From assembly GCA_001303665.1 (NCBI GenBank), contig LJUF01000272.1, positions 1-5,146 on the forward strand: a stretch of DNA of 5,146 bases, read 5' to 3'. The notes under the pieces are model-generated. The model saw nothing but the letters and a program-made list of their open reading frames with translations. It was not told where the DNA came from and searched no databases. Below, one piece after another: positions 1 to 5,146 of the stretch; position 1 is the stretch's first letter; the number at the start of each line of letters is the position of its first letter. Source of the stretch: Phycisphaerae bacterium SM23_33. Its GTDB lineage: Bacteria > Planctomycetota > Phycisphaerae > SM23-33. The translations under genes were made by a program, and so were the position numbers.

Positions 1-35
1 GAGCGGACCTCCTCGACCGTCCTTGCCACCCTCAT
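1..35 (-). CDS. panC: Start of pantoate-beta-alanine ligase (PanC), cut by the window edge
   Basis: Only the first 11 complete codons are present, reading MRVARTVEEVR, with the gene continuing beyond base 1. This matches the usual PanC opening (Met, hydrophobic residues, Arg-Thr, then a short helix with Glu-Leu/Val-Arg). PanC joins pantoate and beta-alanine using ATP to make pantothenate, the CoA precursor, in the cytoplasm. The ATG overlaps the TGA of the upstream folK fusion as ATGA, and a GGAGG sits 7 nt before it, so translational coupling is likely. folK next to panC/panB is a common bacterial arrangement, which supports the call. With so few residues, another protein starting this way cannot be excluded. 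The reality of the start is much surer than the name. Confidence 0.6.
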   Translation of the reverse strand, partial: MRVARTVEEVR

Positions 36-1138
36 TTCAGGGCCTCCCGCACCGCCTTCAGGACCCCGGCCCGGCCCGGCCCGGCCAGCAGGTCCACCTG
101 CTGCACGTCCACGGTGACGACCGGCACGGCCGCCTCGGTCACAATCTTCCAGTACGCCCGCCGCATCGAGGCCAGGAACTCGGCACTGAAAACCCTTTCG
201 TGCGGCCGGCCGCGCCGGGCGATCCGCTCCAGCAGCAGCTCTTCGGGCCCGTCCAGCTGAACCAGGACGTCCGGGGCCTTGACGCGCTGCTCGGCCCCCG
301 CGGCTAGGCGGCGGTACAAGGCCAGGTCCTCCCCCGAAAGACTGATGCCGGCGTAGACCGCGTCCTGGCAGAAGCCGTAATCGGTAACGCAGACGCCGCC
401 CGCCGGCCAGGCCTGGAGGTTCAACTGCGACAGCCGCGAGAAGAGGAAATACAACTGCGAAGGCAGGGCAAATTCCCCGCCGCGGAGATAGGAATCCGAG
501 AGGAAGGGGTTGCCGGCGTAGTCCTCGCGGATGAGCCGGGCGGGGATTTCCTCGGCCACGGCCTCGGCGAGGGTGGTCTTTCCGGCTGCCGGCGGGCCGA
601 TGATGCTGATCAGCGGCGCGGCCGCCGGGGGCTGCCTGGCCGCCTCTGGCTGCCCGGCCGCCGGTTGCTCCGCGACCTCGGCCAGGAGCTGGGCGACCGT
701 CCGCCCCAGCACGGGATGGACCACTTCGGCGGCGATCTCCGCCAGCGGGCGGAGGACGAAGGGTCGCTGGTGCATCCGGGGATGCGGGATGGTCAGGGCG
801 TCGCTTTCCATCACCGTCTCGCCCATGAGCAGGATGTCCAGGTCGCAGGTTCGCGGCCCCCAGCGCTGCTCGTGGTTGCGCCGCCGGCCCAGGGCATCCT
901 CCACCTGCTGGAGGACCGCCAGCAACTCCAGAGGCTCCAGGCTGGTCTCGACCTGGGCGGCGGCGTTGATGAACTTGCCCTGCCCTGCCGGGCCGCCCAC
1001 GGGCTCCGTCTCGATCATCTGGGAGATCTTTCGCACGGACACCCCCTCGGCGTCATCCAGCGCCTTGAGCGCCTGCATGACCGTCCAGGCCCGGTCGCCG
1101 ACGTTGCTGCCCAGGGCGATGTATGCAATTCGTCCCAT
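32..1138 (-). CDS. folK: Fusion: HPPK (FolK) with C-terminal deoxynucleoside kinase
   Basis: A 368-residue two-domain protein. Residues 1-157 are 6-hydroxymethyl-7,8-dihydropterin pyrophosphokinase, which transfers pyrophosphate from ATP to the pterin in folate synthesis. Visible motifs are YIALGSN (6-12), FINAA (56-60), RWGPRTCDLDILL (92-104, with the metal-binding Asp99/Asp101) and IPHPRMHQRPFVL (117-129). An Ala/Pro/Gln-rich linker (about 158-174) joins it to a P-loop kinase domain: Walker A GPPAAGKTT (181-189), a substrate-pocket segment SQLYFLFSRLSQL (227-239), DYGF at 253-256 where many dNKs have D/E-R-S, and an Arg-rich lid RIARRGRPHER (305-315). This resembles deoxynucleoside kinases. 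The substrate base cannot be read from sequence. ATG at 1138 is preferred because it gives the compact HPPK N-terminus; a GTG at 1153 would add five residues, and neither has a clear Shine-Dalgarno. It lies 58 bp downstream of dapL and overlaps the next gene by ATGA. Confidence 0.9.
   Translation of the reverse strand: MGRIAYIALGSNVGDRAWTVMQALKALDDAEGVSVRKISQMIETEPVGGPAGQGKFINAAAQVETSLEPLELLAVLQQVEDALGRRRNHEQRWGPRTCDLDILLMGETVMESDALTIPHPRMHQRPFVLRPLAEIAAEVVHPVLGRTVAQLLAEVAEQPAAGQPEAARQPPAAAPLISIIGPPAAGKTTLAEAVAEEIPARLIREDYAGNPFLSDSYLRGGEFALPSQLYFLFSRLSQLNLQAWPAGGVCVTDYGFCQDAVYAGISLSGEDLALYRRLAAGAEQRVKAPDVLVQLDGPEELLLERIARRGRPHERVFSAEFLASMRRAYWKIVTEAAVPVVTVDVQQVDLLAGPGRAGVLKAVREALK
43..47 (-). 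promoter_or_regulatory. Shine-Dalgarno site for the panC-like gene
   Basis: The minus strand reads GGAGG here, 7 nt before the ATG at 35-33. It lies inside the last codons of the folK fusion. The ideal spacing is the main reason to accept that a real gene starts at the left edge. Confidence 0.7.
65..84. repeat. Tandem CCCGG pentanucleotide, four copies
   Basis: Four perfect head-to-tail CCCGG units (GGCCC phase also visible), with a further partial CC. They lie inside the 3' end of the folK fusion and encode the GPGRAG stretch near residues 353-358. The unit is not a multiple of three, so gain or loss of a copy would shift the frame of the last ~15 residues and separate the folK stop from the panC start. 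Confidence 0.85.
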
Positions 1139-1162
1139 CGAAACAACGGTCACGAAGCCAGG

Positions 1163-1178
1163 GGCCGGCAGGCCGGCC
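1163..1178 (-). other. GC-only inverted repeat between dapL and folK
   Basis: Perfect 7-bp arms, GGCCGGC and GCCGGCC, separated by 2 nt, so a realistic hairpin has 6 bp and a 4-nt loop. It lies in the 58-bp gap between the dapL stop and the folK start. No T-run follows on the minus strand, so it does not look like an intrinsic terminator. It might slow or stabilise the transcript. In DNA this GC-rich, chance is a serious alternative. Confidence 0.35.
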
Positions 1179-1196
1179 GCGGCGGGAATCCGCGCC

Positions 1197-2363
1197 CTAC
1201 CAGCGCAATCTCGCCAGGCGGTCGAGGCCCTCGGCGACGCGCTCGGTTTCGATCGTCAGCGCCGCCCGGAAATACCCCTCGCCGGGCGGCCCGAAGCCCA
1301 CGCCGGGTATGAACACCACGTCGGCCTCACCCAGGCACCGCTTGGCGAAGGTCATCGAGTCCACGCCCTCGGGGCAGCGGGCCCAGACGTAGAACGTGGC
1401 GGCCGGCCGGCTGACACCGTAGCCCAGCTTCGCCAGCCCGTCACACAGGACGTCCCGCCGCTGGCGGTAGATCTCGCGCTGCCGGCGGACCTCGTCGCGG
1501 TCGTAGCCTTGCAGCGCGGCCACGCCCGCCCACTGGATGGCGTTGAACTGGCCGGAGTCCACGTTGCCCTTGACGGCCGCCAGGGCGGCCACAATCTCGG
1601 CGTTGCCGGCCACCCAGCCGATCCGCCAGCCGGTCATGTTGAAGGTCTTCGAAAGCGAGTGGAACTCGACGGCCACCTCCCTGGCCCCGGGGGCCTGAAG
1701 CACGCTCGGCGGCGGGGAGTCGTAATACACCTCGCTGTAGGCCGCGTCCGCCGCCACCATGACATTGTGTTTCCTGCCCCAGGCGATGAGCTTCTCGTAC
1801 CAGGCCAGATCAGCCACGGCCGCGGTCGGGTTGTTCGGATAGTTCACGTAGATCATCTTCGCCCTGGCCGCGGCGGCCTGGTCGATGGCCTCCAGGTTCG
1901 GCAGCCAGCCGTTGTCCGCCGTGAGGGCAAGGTAGGCCGGCTCGGCCCCGGCGAAGACCGCCGCGGCGTTGTACACCGGATACCCCGGCCGCGGCACCAG
2001 CACGACCTCGCCCGGGTTGACCACGGCCAGCGGCAGGTGGGCGATGACTTCCTTGGCCCCGATGCAGGTGATGATTTCGCGGGTGGGGTCCAGCTCAACG
2101 CCGTAGCGGGACTTCATGAACGCCGCCGCCGCGGCGCGAAACTTCGGCACGCCTTCGTCGAAGGGATAGCGGTGGTTGGCCGGGTCGCCGACGGCCTTGC
2201 GCATCGCCTCAACGATGAAGCCGAACGTGGGCCGGTCCGGGTCGCCCACGCCGAAGTTGATGACGTCGCGCCCCGCGGCGATGGCCCGCCGCCTGGCCCG
2301 GTCAATCTCCACGAACAGGTACGGCGGCAAGGCCTTCAGACGATCCGATCTTTCCCATGCCAT
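1197..2363 (-). CDS. dapL: LL-diaminopimelate aminotransferase (DapL)
   Basis: A 388-residue fold-type I PLP aminotransferase, matching the usual DapL length. It converts tetrahydrodipicolinate plus glutamate directly to LL-diaminopimelate, bypassing the acylated DapD/C/E route, for lysine and peptidoglycan. Visible landmarks are the N-terminus RLKALPPYLFVEID (8-21) typical of the bacterial/archaeal DapL subgroup, INFGVGDPD (35-43), NYPNNPT (174-180, PLP-contacting Asn178), ADAAYSEV (205-212, Asp206 for the pyridine nitrogen and Tyr209), SLSKTFNMTGWRIGW (236-250, Schiff-base Lys239 and phosphate-binding Arg247) and Arg366, the likely substrate-carboxylate Arg. All catalytic residues are present. 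ATG at 2363 is chosen because the protein then begins like its family and AGGAG lies 12 nt upstream. A longer in-frame start at 2489 would run through the promoter. Related class I aminotransferases are the alternative, but the motif set favours DapL. Confidence 0.88.
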   Translation of the reverse strand: MAWERSDRLKALPPYLFVEIDRARRRAIAAGRDVINFGVGDPDRPTFGFIVEAMRKAVGDPANHRYPFDEGVPKFRAAAAAFMKSRYGVELDPTREIITCIGAKEVIAHLPLAVVNPGEVVLVPRPGYPVYNAAAVFAGAEPAYLALTADNGWLPNLEAIDQAAAARAKMIYVNYPNNPTAAVADLAWYEKLIAWGRKHNVMVAADAAYSEVYYDSPPPSVLQAPGAREVAVEFHSLSKTFNMTGWRIGWVAGNAEIVAALAAVKGNVDSGQFNAIQWAGVAALQGYDRDEVRRQREIYRQRRDVLCDGLAKLGYGVSRPAATFYVWARCPEGVDSMTFAKRCLGEADVVFIPGVGFGPPGEGYFRAALTIETERVAEGLDRLARLRW

Positions 2364-2375
2364 CGGCGCTGCCCG

Positions 2376-2380
2376 CTCCT
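2376..2380 (-). promoter_or_regulatory. Shine-Dalgarno site that sets the dapL start
   Basis: AGGAG on the minus strand, 12 nt before the ATG at 2363-2361. The spacing is a little long but there is no better candidate, and it supports the short start over the in-frame upstream extension to 2489. Confidence 0.5.
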
Positions 2381-2423
2381 GTATCTGCGGCCAATCCGGC
2401 ACTGAATCCCTGCGAAAACGAGC

Positions 2424-2451
2424 ATTGTAGCAGGCGAACCTCGCGGGGCAA
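2424..2451 (-). promoter_or_regulatory. Sigma-70-type promoter for dapL-folK-panC
   Basis: On the minus strand a -35-like TTGCCC (2451-2446, 4 of 6 consensus bases) is separated by 16 nt from a -10-like TACAAT (2429-2424, 5 of 6). An AT-rich hexamer of this quality stands out in this GC-rich DNA and falls in the 130-bp gap between the protease gene and dapL. The predicted transcript would start near 2417 and carry a leader of about 54 nt. The rest of the gap shows no riboswitch-like structure or terminator with a T-run. Confidence 0.55.
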
Positions 2452-2493
2452 GGATCGTCCCCCGGCCGGGAACATTCCGCGCGGCGCAATGAC

Positions 2494-3783
2494 TCATTCG
2501 GCTGACGGCGGCCCGCCGCCTGGAGCGGGGATGATCACTTTGCCGTCGGCAACGCCGTAGCGGATCGGCTCCCCTTCCCGGGCCGAGCCGAGAAACGCCT
2601 TCAGGGCCTCTCGCACGGTAACGTCCCTCAAATTCGCCGTGACGGGCGTCTCGCGGTAGACTTTCTCGGCCGCAAGCGCCTCCCAGTCCACCTCGACGTC
2701 CAGCTCCGCCACGTCGCGGACGAACTGAAGGGCGTCGGACAGCGGGGCGCCGCTGAACTCAACCTTGGGCAAAGCCACCTTGAGCTTGTCCAGGACACCC
2801 CGGTTTGCCCTTCGGCCTGCCTCGAGGGCCGCAAAGGCGCCGGGATCGCCGTGGAGCAGCTCCGCCAGCTCCCAGTCGCCCACCGCCTCGTCTTTTCGGT
2901 TGAGGGCCTCATACAAGCCGGCCCGCCACTCGCGGTATTCAGGGTCGAAGCGGCGCAATTCAATCGCCCGGCTGACGTCTTCCAAGGCGCCGTTGAGATT
3001 GCCCAGCTTCTCTCTCGCGGCCGCCCGCCCAGAGAGGCATTCGCCGGACCAGGGGTTCATCGCCAGCGCCGCGGTGAAAGAACGCTCGGCCTCGGCGTAT
3101 TCTCCATCCTCGTGGGCCTTGGTCCCCTGGGCCCGGAGGTGGTCCAGGGCTTCGCTGTCCGAAGCCGGCATCCAATGCAGCACACCCTCGATGACCGTCC
3201 TCACCACGGTATCCAGCCTGCCGGTCTGAAGCAGGACGATCAGCAGGATGATGAAAACCCACACGGTCCTGCGGCCGAACGAAGGCTTCAGGCCGGGGAT
3301 CAGGCACGGCCAGATCTTCGACCCGTCCAGCGGGGGTATCGGCAGGAGATTGAGGACGGCCAGCAGGACGTTGATCAGGGCCACCATCATCAGCCCGTAA
3401 TGGCCCACCAATAGGAACGGCTCGGCCAGCGGGCCGTACCGGTAGCAGTGCCGCGTCGCCAGCATCAGCAGAAAGCACAGCCCCACCACGAACAGATTTG
3501 CCGCCGGCCCGGCCAGGCTGGTCAGCAGGTAGTCCCACTTCGGGCGCCTGAAGTTGTACAAGTTCACGGGCACGGGCTTGCCCCAGCCGAAGGGCAGCAC
3601 AAGCAGCGCCAATGTCCCCAAGGCAGAAAGGTGGCGGAGGGGATTGAGGCTCACCCTGCCCTGGCGGCGGGCGAAGTCGTCGCCCAGCAGGCTGGCCGAC
3701 CAGGCGTGGGCGAACTCGTGCAGCGTCAGCCCGATCAGCAGTCCCGGCAGGAACAACACGGCCTGAAGCAGCCTCATGCCCAT
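2494..3783 (-). CDS. Site-2-type M50 zinc metalloprotease with TPR and STN-like C-terminal domains
   Basis: A 429-residue membrane protein. Residues 1-205 are an M50 (site-2 protease-like) intramembrane peptidase. HEFAH (22-26) supplies two zinc-binding His and the catalytic Glu23, and NLLPIPPLDG (145-154) supplies the third ligand Asp153. Hydrophobic segments lie near 4-21, 54-67, 91-109, 123-148 and 173-187. Residues about 211-318 form roughly three TPR-like units (for example AHEDGEYAEAERSFTAALAMNP). Residues about 331-421 resemble the short secretin/TonB N-terminal (STN-like) domain seen in many planctomycete proteins, with the pattern 'P-V-T-x-N-L-R-D-V-T-V-R-E-A-L' and a terminal beta-strand (DGKVII). 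Such proteases cleave membrane-embedded substrates; the substrate here is unknown. ATG at 3783 is preferred, with GGAGG 6 nt upstream; an ATG two codons later gives a 4-bp ATGA overlap instead. It overlaps the 3' end of the upstream repeat-protein gene and so is probably co-translated. Confidence 0.85.
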   Translation of the reverse strand: MGMRLLQAVLFLPGLLIGLTLHEFAHAWSASLLGDDFARRQGRVSLNPLRHLSALGTLALLVLPFGWGKPVPVNLYNFRRPKWDYLLTSLAGPAANLFVVGLCFLLMLATRHCYRYGPLAEPFLLVGHYGLMMVALINVLLAVLNLLPIPPLDGSKIWPCLIPGLKPSFGRRTVWVFIILLIVLLQTGRLDTVVRTVIEGVLHWMPASDSEALDHLRAQGTKAHEDGEYAEAERSFTAALAMNPWSGECLSGRAAAREKLGNLNGALEDVSRAIELRRFDPEYREWRAGLYEALNRKDEAVGDWELAELLHGDPGAFAALEAGRRANRGVLDKLKVALPKVEFSGAPLSDALQFVRDVAELDVEVDWEALAAEKVYRETPVTANLRDVTVREALKAFLGSAREGEPIRYGVADGKVIIPAPGGGPPSAE

Positions 3784-4565
3784 GCCGGCCCTCCGTACGA
3801 CGTGATGACCTGCTCGGCCCGCCGGGCCATGGCCGGGTCCAGCTCCCGCAGCTCGGCGAGGCTGCGGCGGGCATCGTCGGCGGCCCCGATGGCGAGGCTG
3901 CCCAGGAACTGGAAATAGAGCTTGTCCCGAGCGGGCAAGGCCGCCGTCCGCTCCAGGCATCGGCGGATCAGCGCGGGGTCCCGATCGCGTCTGGCCAGGG
4001 CCAGCAGGGCCATGTCCGCGGGTTGATTGTCCTCCACCTCCAGCAGGTACTGGGCCCGGGCGCGGGCCTGATCGAACTGCCGGTCAAGCATCGCCTGCCA
4101 CAGCCCCTGCTCCAGCACCAGCTTGCGGACCGACGGGGCCAGGTCGCGGCGGGCGCCCAGCGAGGCCGTCAGTTGGCGCAGCCGCTGATAATCGTCGCGA
4201 TGAAAGGCAATCGTCAGCTCCAGCAGCTCGAACATGCCGGCGGGGTCGTCGCCGATTTCCCGGCCGCGGGCCAGATAGCTCCGCGCCTGATCCAGGTCGC
4301 CGGCCCCCGCGGCCAGCATGCCCGCCCAGGAAGCGATCTCCGGCCGGGGGTGCTGGTCCATCCAGGCGGCCGCCTGGGCCTGAGCGGCCTCCGGGCCCTC
4401 TTGCCTGTACAGCCCCATCAGCGCCGTCCGGCCGAAGTTGCCGTCCCGGCTGATGGCCCAGGCCAGGTCCAAGAGCGGCACGCTCACGGGCAGGTGGAAG
4501 ACACCGGCCAGTTGGCCAGCCCAAAGGAAAGGCAGCGAAGCAAGCTTGCGCAGGGCGCGAAACAT
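3774..4565 (-). CDS. Helical-repeat (TPR-like) protein of unknown function
   Basis: A 263-residue protein I cannot assign to a named family. The N-terminus (about 8-36) is hydrophobic with a Pro-rich second half, possibly a membrane anchor or re-entrant segment; no clear signal-peptidase site is seen. From about residue 55 onward it is almost entirely Ala/Leu/Arg-rich paired helices spaced like degenerate TPRs: MLAAGAGDLDQARSYLARG (83-101), AMLDRQFDQARARAQYLLE (158-176) and SLAIGAADDARRSLAELREL (223-242). No catalytic motif is evident, so a scaffold or adaptor role is the reasonable guess. The start at 4565 has a GGGGAGG ending 3 nt upstream. An in-frame ATG at 4673 lacks a ribosome site and would lie upstream of the likely promoter. 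The stop overlaps the M50 protease start, implying a functional pair. Confidence 0.75.
   Translation of the reverse strand: MFRALRKLASLPFLWAGQLAGVFHLPVSVPLLDLAWAISRDGNFGRTALMGLYRQEGPEAAQAQAAAWMDQHPRPEIASWAGMLAAGAGDLDQARSYLARGREIGDDPAGMFELLELTIAFHRDDYQRLRQLTASLGARRDLAPSVRKLVLEQGLWQAMLDRQFDQARARAQYLLEVEDNQPADMALLALARRDRDPALIRRCLERTAALPARDKLYFQFLGSLAIGAADDARRSLAELRELDPAMARRAEQVITSYGGPAWA
3790..3794 (-). promoter_or_regulatory. Shine-Dalgarno site for the M50 protease
   Basis: GGAGG on the minus strand, within the last codons of the upstream gene. It is 6 nt from the ATG at 3783 and 12 nt from the ATG at 3777, which favours the first of the two nearby starts. Confidence 0.65.
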
Positions 4566-4568
4566 CGT

Positions 4569-4573
4569 CCTCC
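4569..4573 (-). promoter_or_regulatory. Shine-Dalgarno site for the TPR-like gene
   Basis: GGAGG on the minus strand, only 3 nt from the ATG (the neighbouring GGGG run is 6 nt away). The spacing is short but the purine block is strong, and it fixes the start at 4565 rather than at 4673. Confidence 0.5.
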
Positions 4574-4598
4574 CCAGGACCGAATCCGAACCGGGCCC

Positions 4599-4604
4599 AT
4601 TGTA
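4599..4604 (-). promoter_or_regulatory. Possible -10 element for the TPR/M50 gene pair
   Basis: The minus strand reads TACAAT followed by G, the same 7-mer as in the dapL promoter. It would start a transcript near 4592 with a leader of about 27 nt. The best -35 candidate, CTGGGA at 4628-4623 with an 18-nt spacer, matches only half of the consensus, so the call rests mainly on the -10. Confidence 0.4.
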
Positions 4605-4642
4605 CTTTTCGCCCTCCCCGGGTCCCAGGAAAAAGCCTCGGA

Positions 4643-4661
4643 CCGCGGCGCTTGGCCGCGG
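4643..4661. other. Perfect inverted repeat in the divergent intergenic region
   Basis: Arms CCGCGGC and GCCGCGG (7 bp each) flank a 5-nt GCTTG loop. It lies between the minus-strand -10 candidate and the divergent plus-strand gene. On the minus strand a T5 run (4634-4630) follows after 8 nt, too distant for a standard intrinsic terminator, and no minus-strand gene lies upstream in view. An operator for a divergent promoter region is possible; chance in GC-rich DNA is also possible. Confidence 0.35.
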
Positions 4662-4743
4662 GCGCAGCCCCATCCGTGCATCGCCCCGGGCAGGCGGCGG
4701 GTGAGTCTATTGCCTTGACCGCCGGCTTCTCGCATGATGACGG

Positions 4744-4757
4744 GCGGCCCGGGCCGC
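4744..4757. other. 14-bp perfect palindrome upstream of the plus-strand gene
   Basis: GCGGCCCGGGCCGC is its own reverse complement and ends 25 bp before the ATG at 4783. It could be a protein-binding site near the promoter or leader of the plus-strand gene. It contains only G and C, so its information content is low. Confidence 0.3.
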
Positions 4758-4782
4758 GGGTGGCGGCCTCGCGACAACTGCC

Positions 4783-5146
4783 ATGGCTTTCCTCAGACGA
4801 TTCGTCGACGGCTTTGTGTTCGTTTCCGGCTCGCGCCGGCAGCTGCGGCGGCGTGCGCCGGAGGGGTTCGCGCCGCTGGCAGGGCGGCTGATGCTGCTGG
4901 GGATCGCCTGGGGGTTGGTCGTGGTGGGTCTGTGGGAGCTCACGTTCCGCTTCACCACGCGGGCGCGCCTGGTCGGCTGGGTGGTGCCGGCCTGCGTCTG
5001 CGCCGCCGCCACGGTTTTCGGGCCCTACAGGCCGGGGTGCCTGTCCCTTGCCCGCACCCTGACGGGCATAAAGCCGCCGCGATGGCTGCGGCTGCTGCGC
5101 TGGCCGGTCTTTCTCGCCCTCACCGGCGGACTGGCCTCGCTAAACC
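4783..5146 (+). CDS. Unrecognised membrane protein, 3' end outside the window
   Basis: An open frame of 121 codons runs from an ATG to the window edge without a stop, with strong G/C preference at third codon positions. An in-frame TGA at 4738-4740 bounds it upstream, and the ATG at 4783 is the first Met codon after it. No convincing Shine-Dalgarno precedes it, so the start is less sure than the frame. The N-terminal 35 residues are Arg-rich (for example SRRQLRRR at 17-24). Hydrophobic segments follow near 36-52 (LMLLGIAWGLVVVGLWE), 63-80 and 107-121, separated by basic loops, indicating a multi-pass inner-membrane protein. I do not recognise the family. It is divergent from the TPR/M50 pair, with 217 bp between the two start codons, and may share control with it. 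Confidence 0.65.
   Translation, partial: MAFLRRFVDGFVFVSGSRRQLRRRAPEGFAPLAGRLMLLGIAWGLVVVGLWELTFRFTTRARLVGWVVPACVCAAATVFGPYRPGCLSLARTLTGIKPPRWLRLLRWPVFLALTGGLASLN

Noticed and set aside
531..2405. 624-residue plus-strand open frame spanning parts of folK and dapL
   Set aside because: It lies antisense to two genes with intact catalytic motifs. Its translation is low-complexity Arg/Gly/Pro/Ala/His-rich, as expected for the complementary frame of GC-rich coding DNA.
2364..2489. In-frame N-terminal extension of DapL by 42 residues
   Set aside because: The extension runs across the promoter-like elements, has no family resemblance, and the ATG at 2363 gives the standard DapL N-terminus and length.
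2488..2498. AATGACTCATT palindrome over the protease stop codon
   Set aside because: A 5-1-5 dyad is short, partly fixed by the stop and flanking codons, and nothing nearby supports an operator.
2507..2520. GGCGG-CCCG-CCGCC hairpin near the protease stop as a terminator
   Set aside because: It lies inside the coding sequence (Gly/Pro-rich tail), is only 5 bp, and no T-run follows on the minus strand.
3784..3960. 59-residue N-terminal extension of the M50 protease
   Set aside because: It would overlap the upstream gene in another frame with Arg/Gly/Pro-rich sequence, while the protease core and a good ribosome site begin at 3783.
4715..4720. TTGACC as a -35 box for the plus-strand gene
   Set aside because: No acceptable -10 hexamer lies 15-18 nt downstream; the closest AT-containing stretch is at a 12-nt spacing.
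4707..5012. 101-residue minus-strand open frame over the right end
   Set aside because: It is Arg/Pro/Thr/Ser-rich with no domain look. The opposite strand carries a stop-free frame with membrane segments and proper codon bias.

Overview
This GC-rich, densely packed bacterial window looks chromosomal. No tRNA, rRNA, insertion sequence, CRISPR array or phage gene is visible. Lineage cannot be proved from 5 kb. Three features fit a Planctomycetota-type bacterium (inference, moderate confidence): LL-diaminopimelate synthesis by DapL, an HPPK domain fused to a deoxynucleoside kinase, and a site-2 protease carrying TPR repeats plus a secretin/TonB-N-terminus-like tail.

Layout. Almost everything is on the minus strand, so it is transcribed from right to left. 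Block A (about 4604 to 2494) holds a helical-repeat (TPR-like) protein and an overlapping gene for an M50 zinc metalloprotease with TPR and STN-like C-terminal domains. Block B (about 2451 to the left edge) starts at a good sigma-70-type promoter. It runs through dapL, a fused folK-deoxynucleoside kinase gene, and the first codons of a gene that reads like panC (pantoate-beta-alanine ligase). That last gene overlaps the folK stop codon by an ATGA junction. On the right, a divergent plus-strand gene begins at 4783 and runs off the window. It encodes an unrecognised membrane protein.

How the genes work together. Block B is biosynthetic: DapL makes LL-diaminopimelate for lysine and peptidoglycan, FolK makes a folate precursor, the attached kinase domain probably salvages deoxynucleosides, and PanC makes pantothenate for CoA. 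Folate and pantothenate genes are often neighbours because both pathways depend on folate or its one-carbon units. Block A looks like a small membrane-proteolysis module in which two TPR-bearing proteins are made from overlapping genes. Its substrate is unknown. Nothing here is clearly a new defence or mobile system. The most unusual object is the M50-TPR-STN-like protein with its coupled partner.
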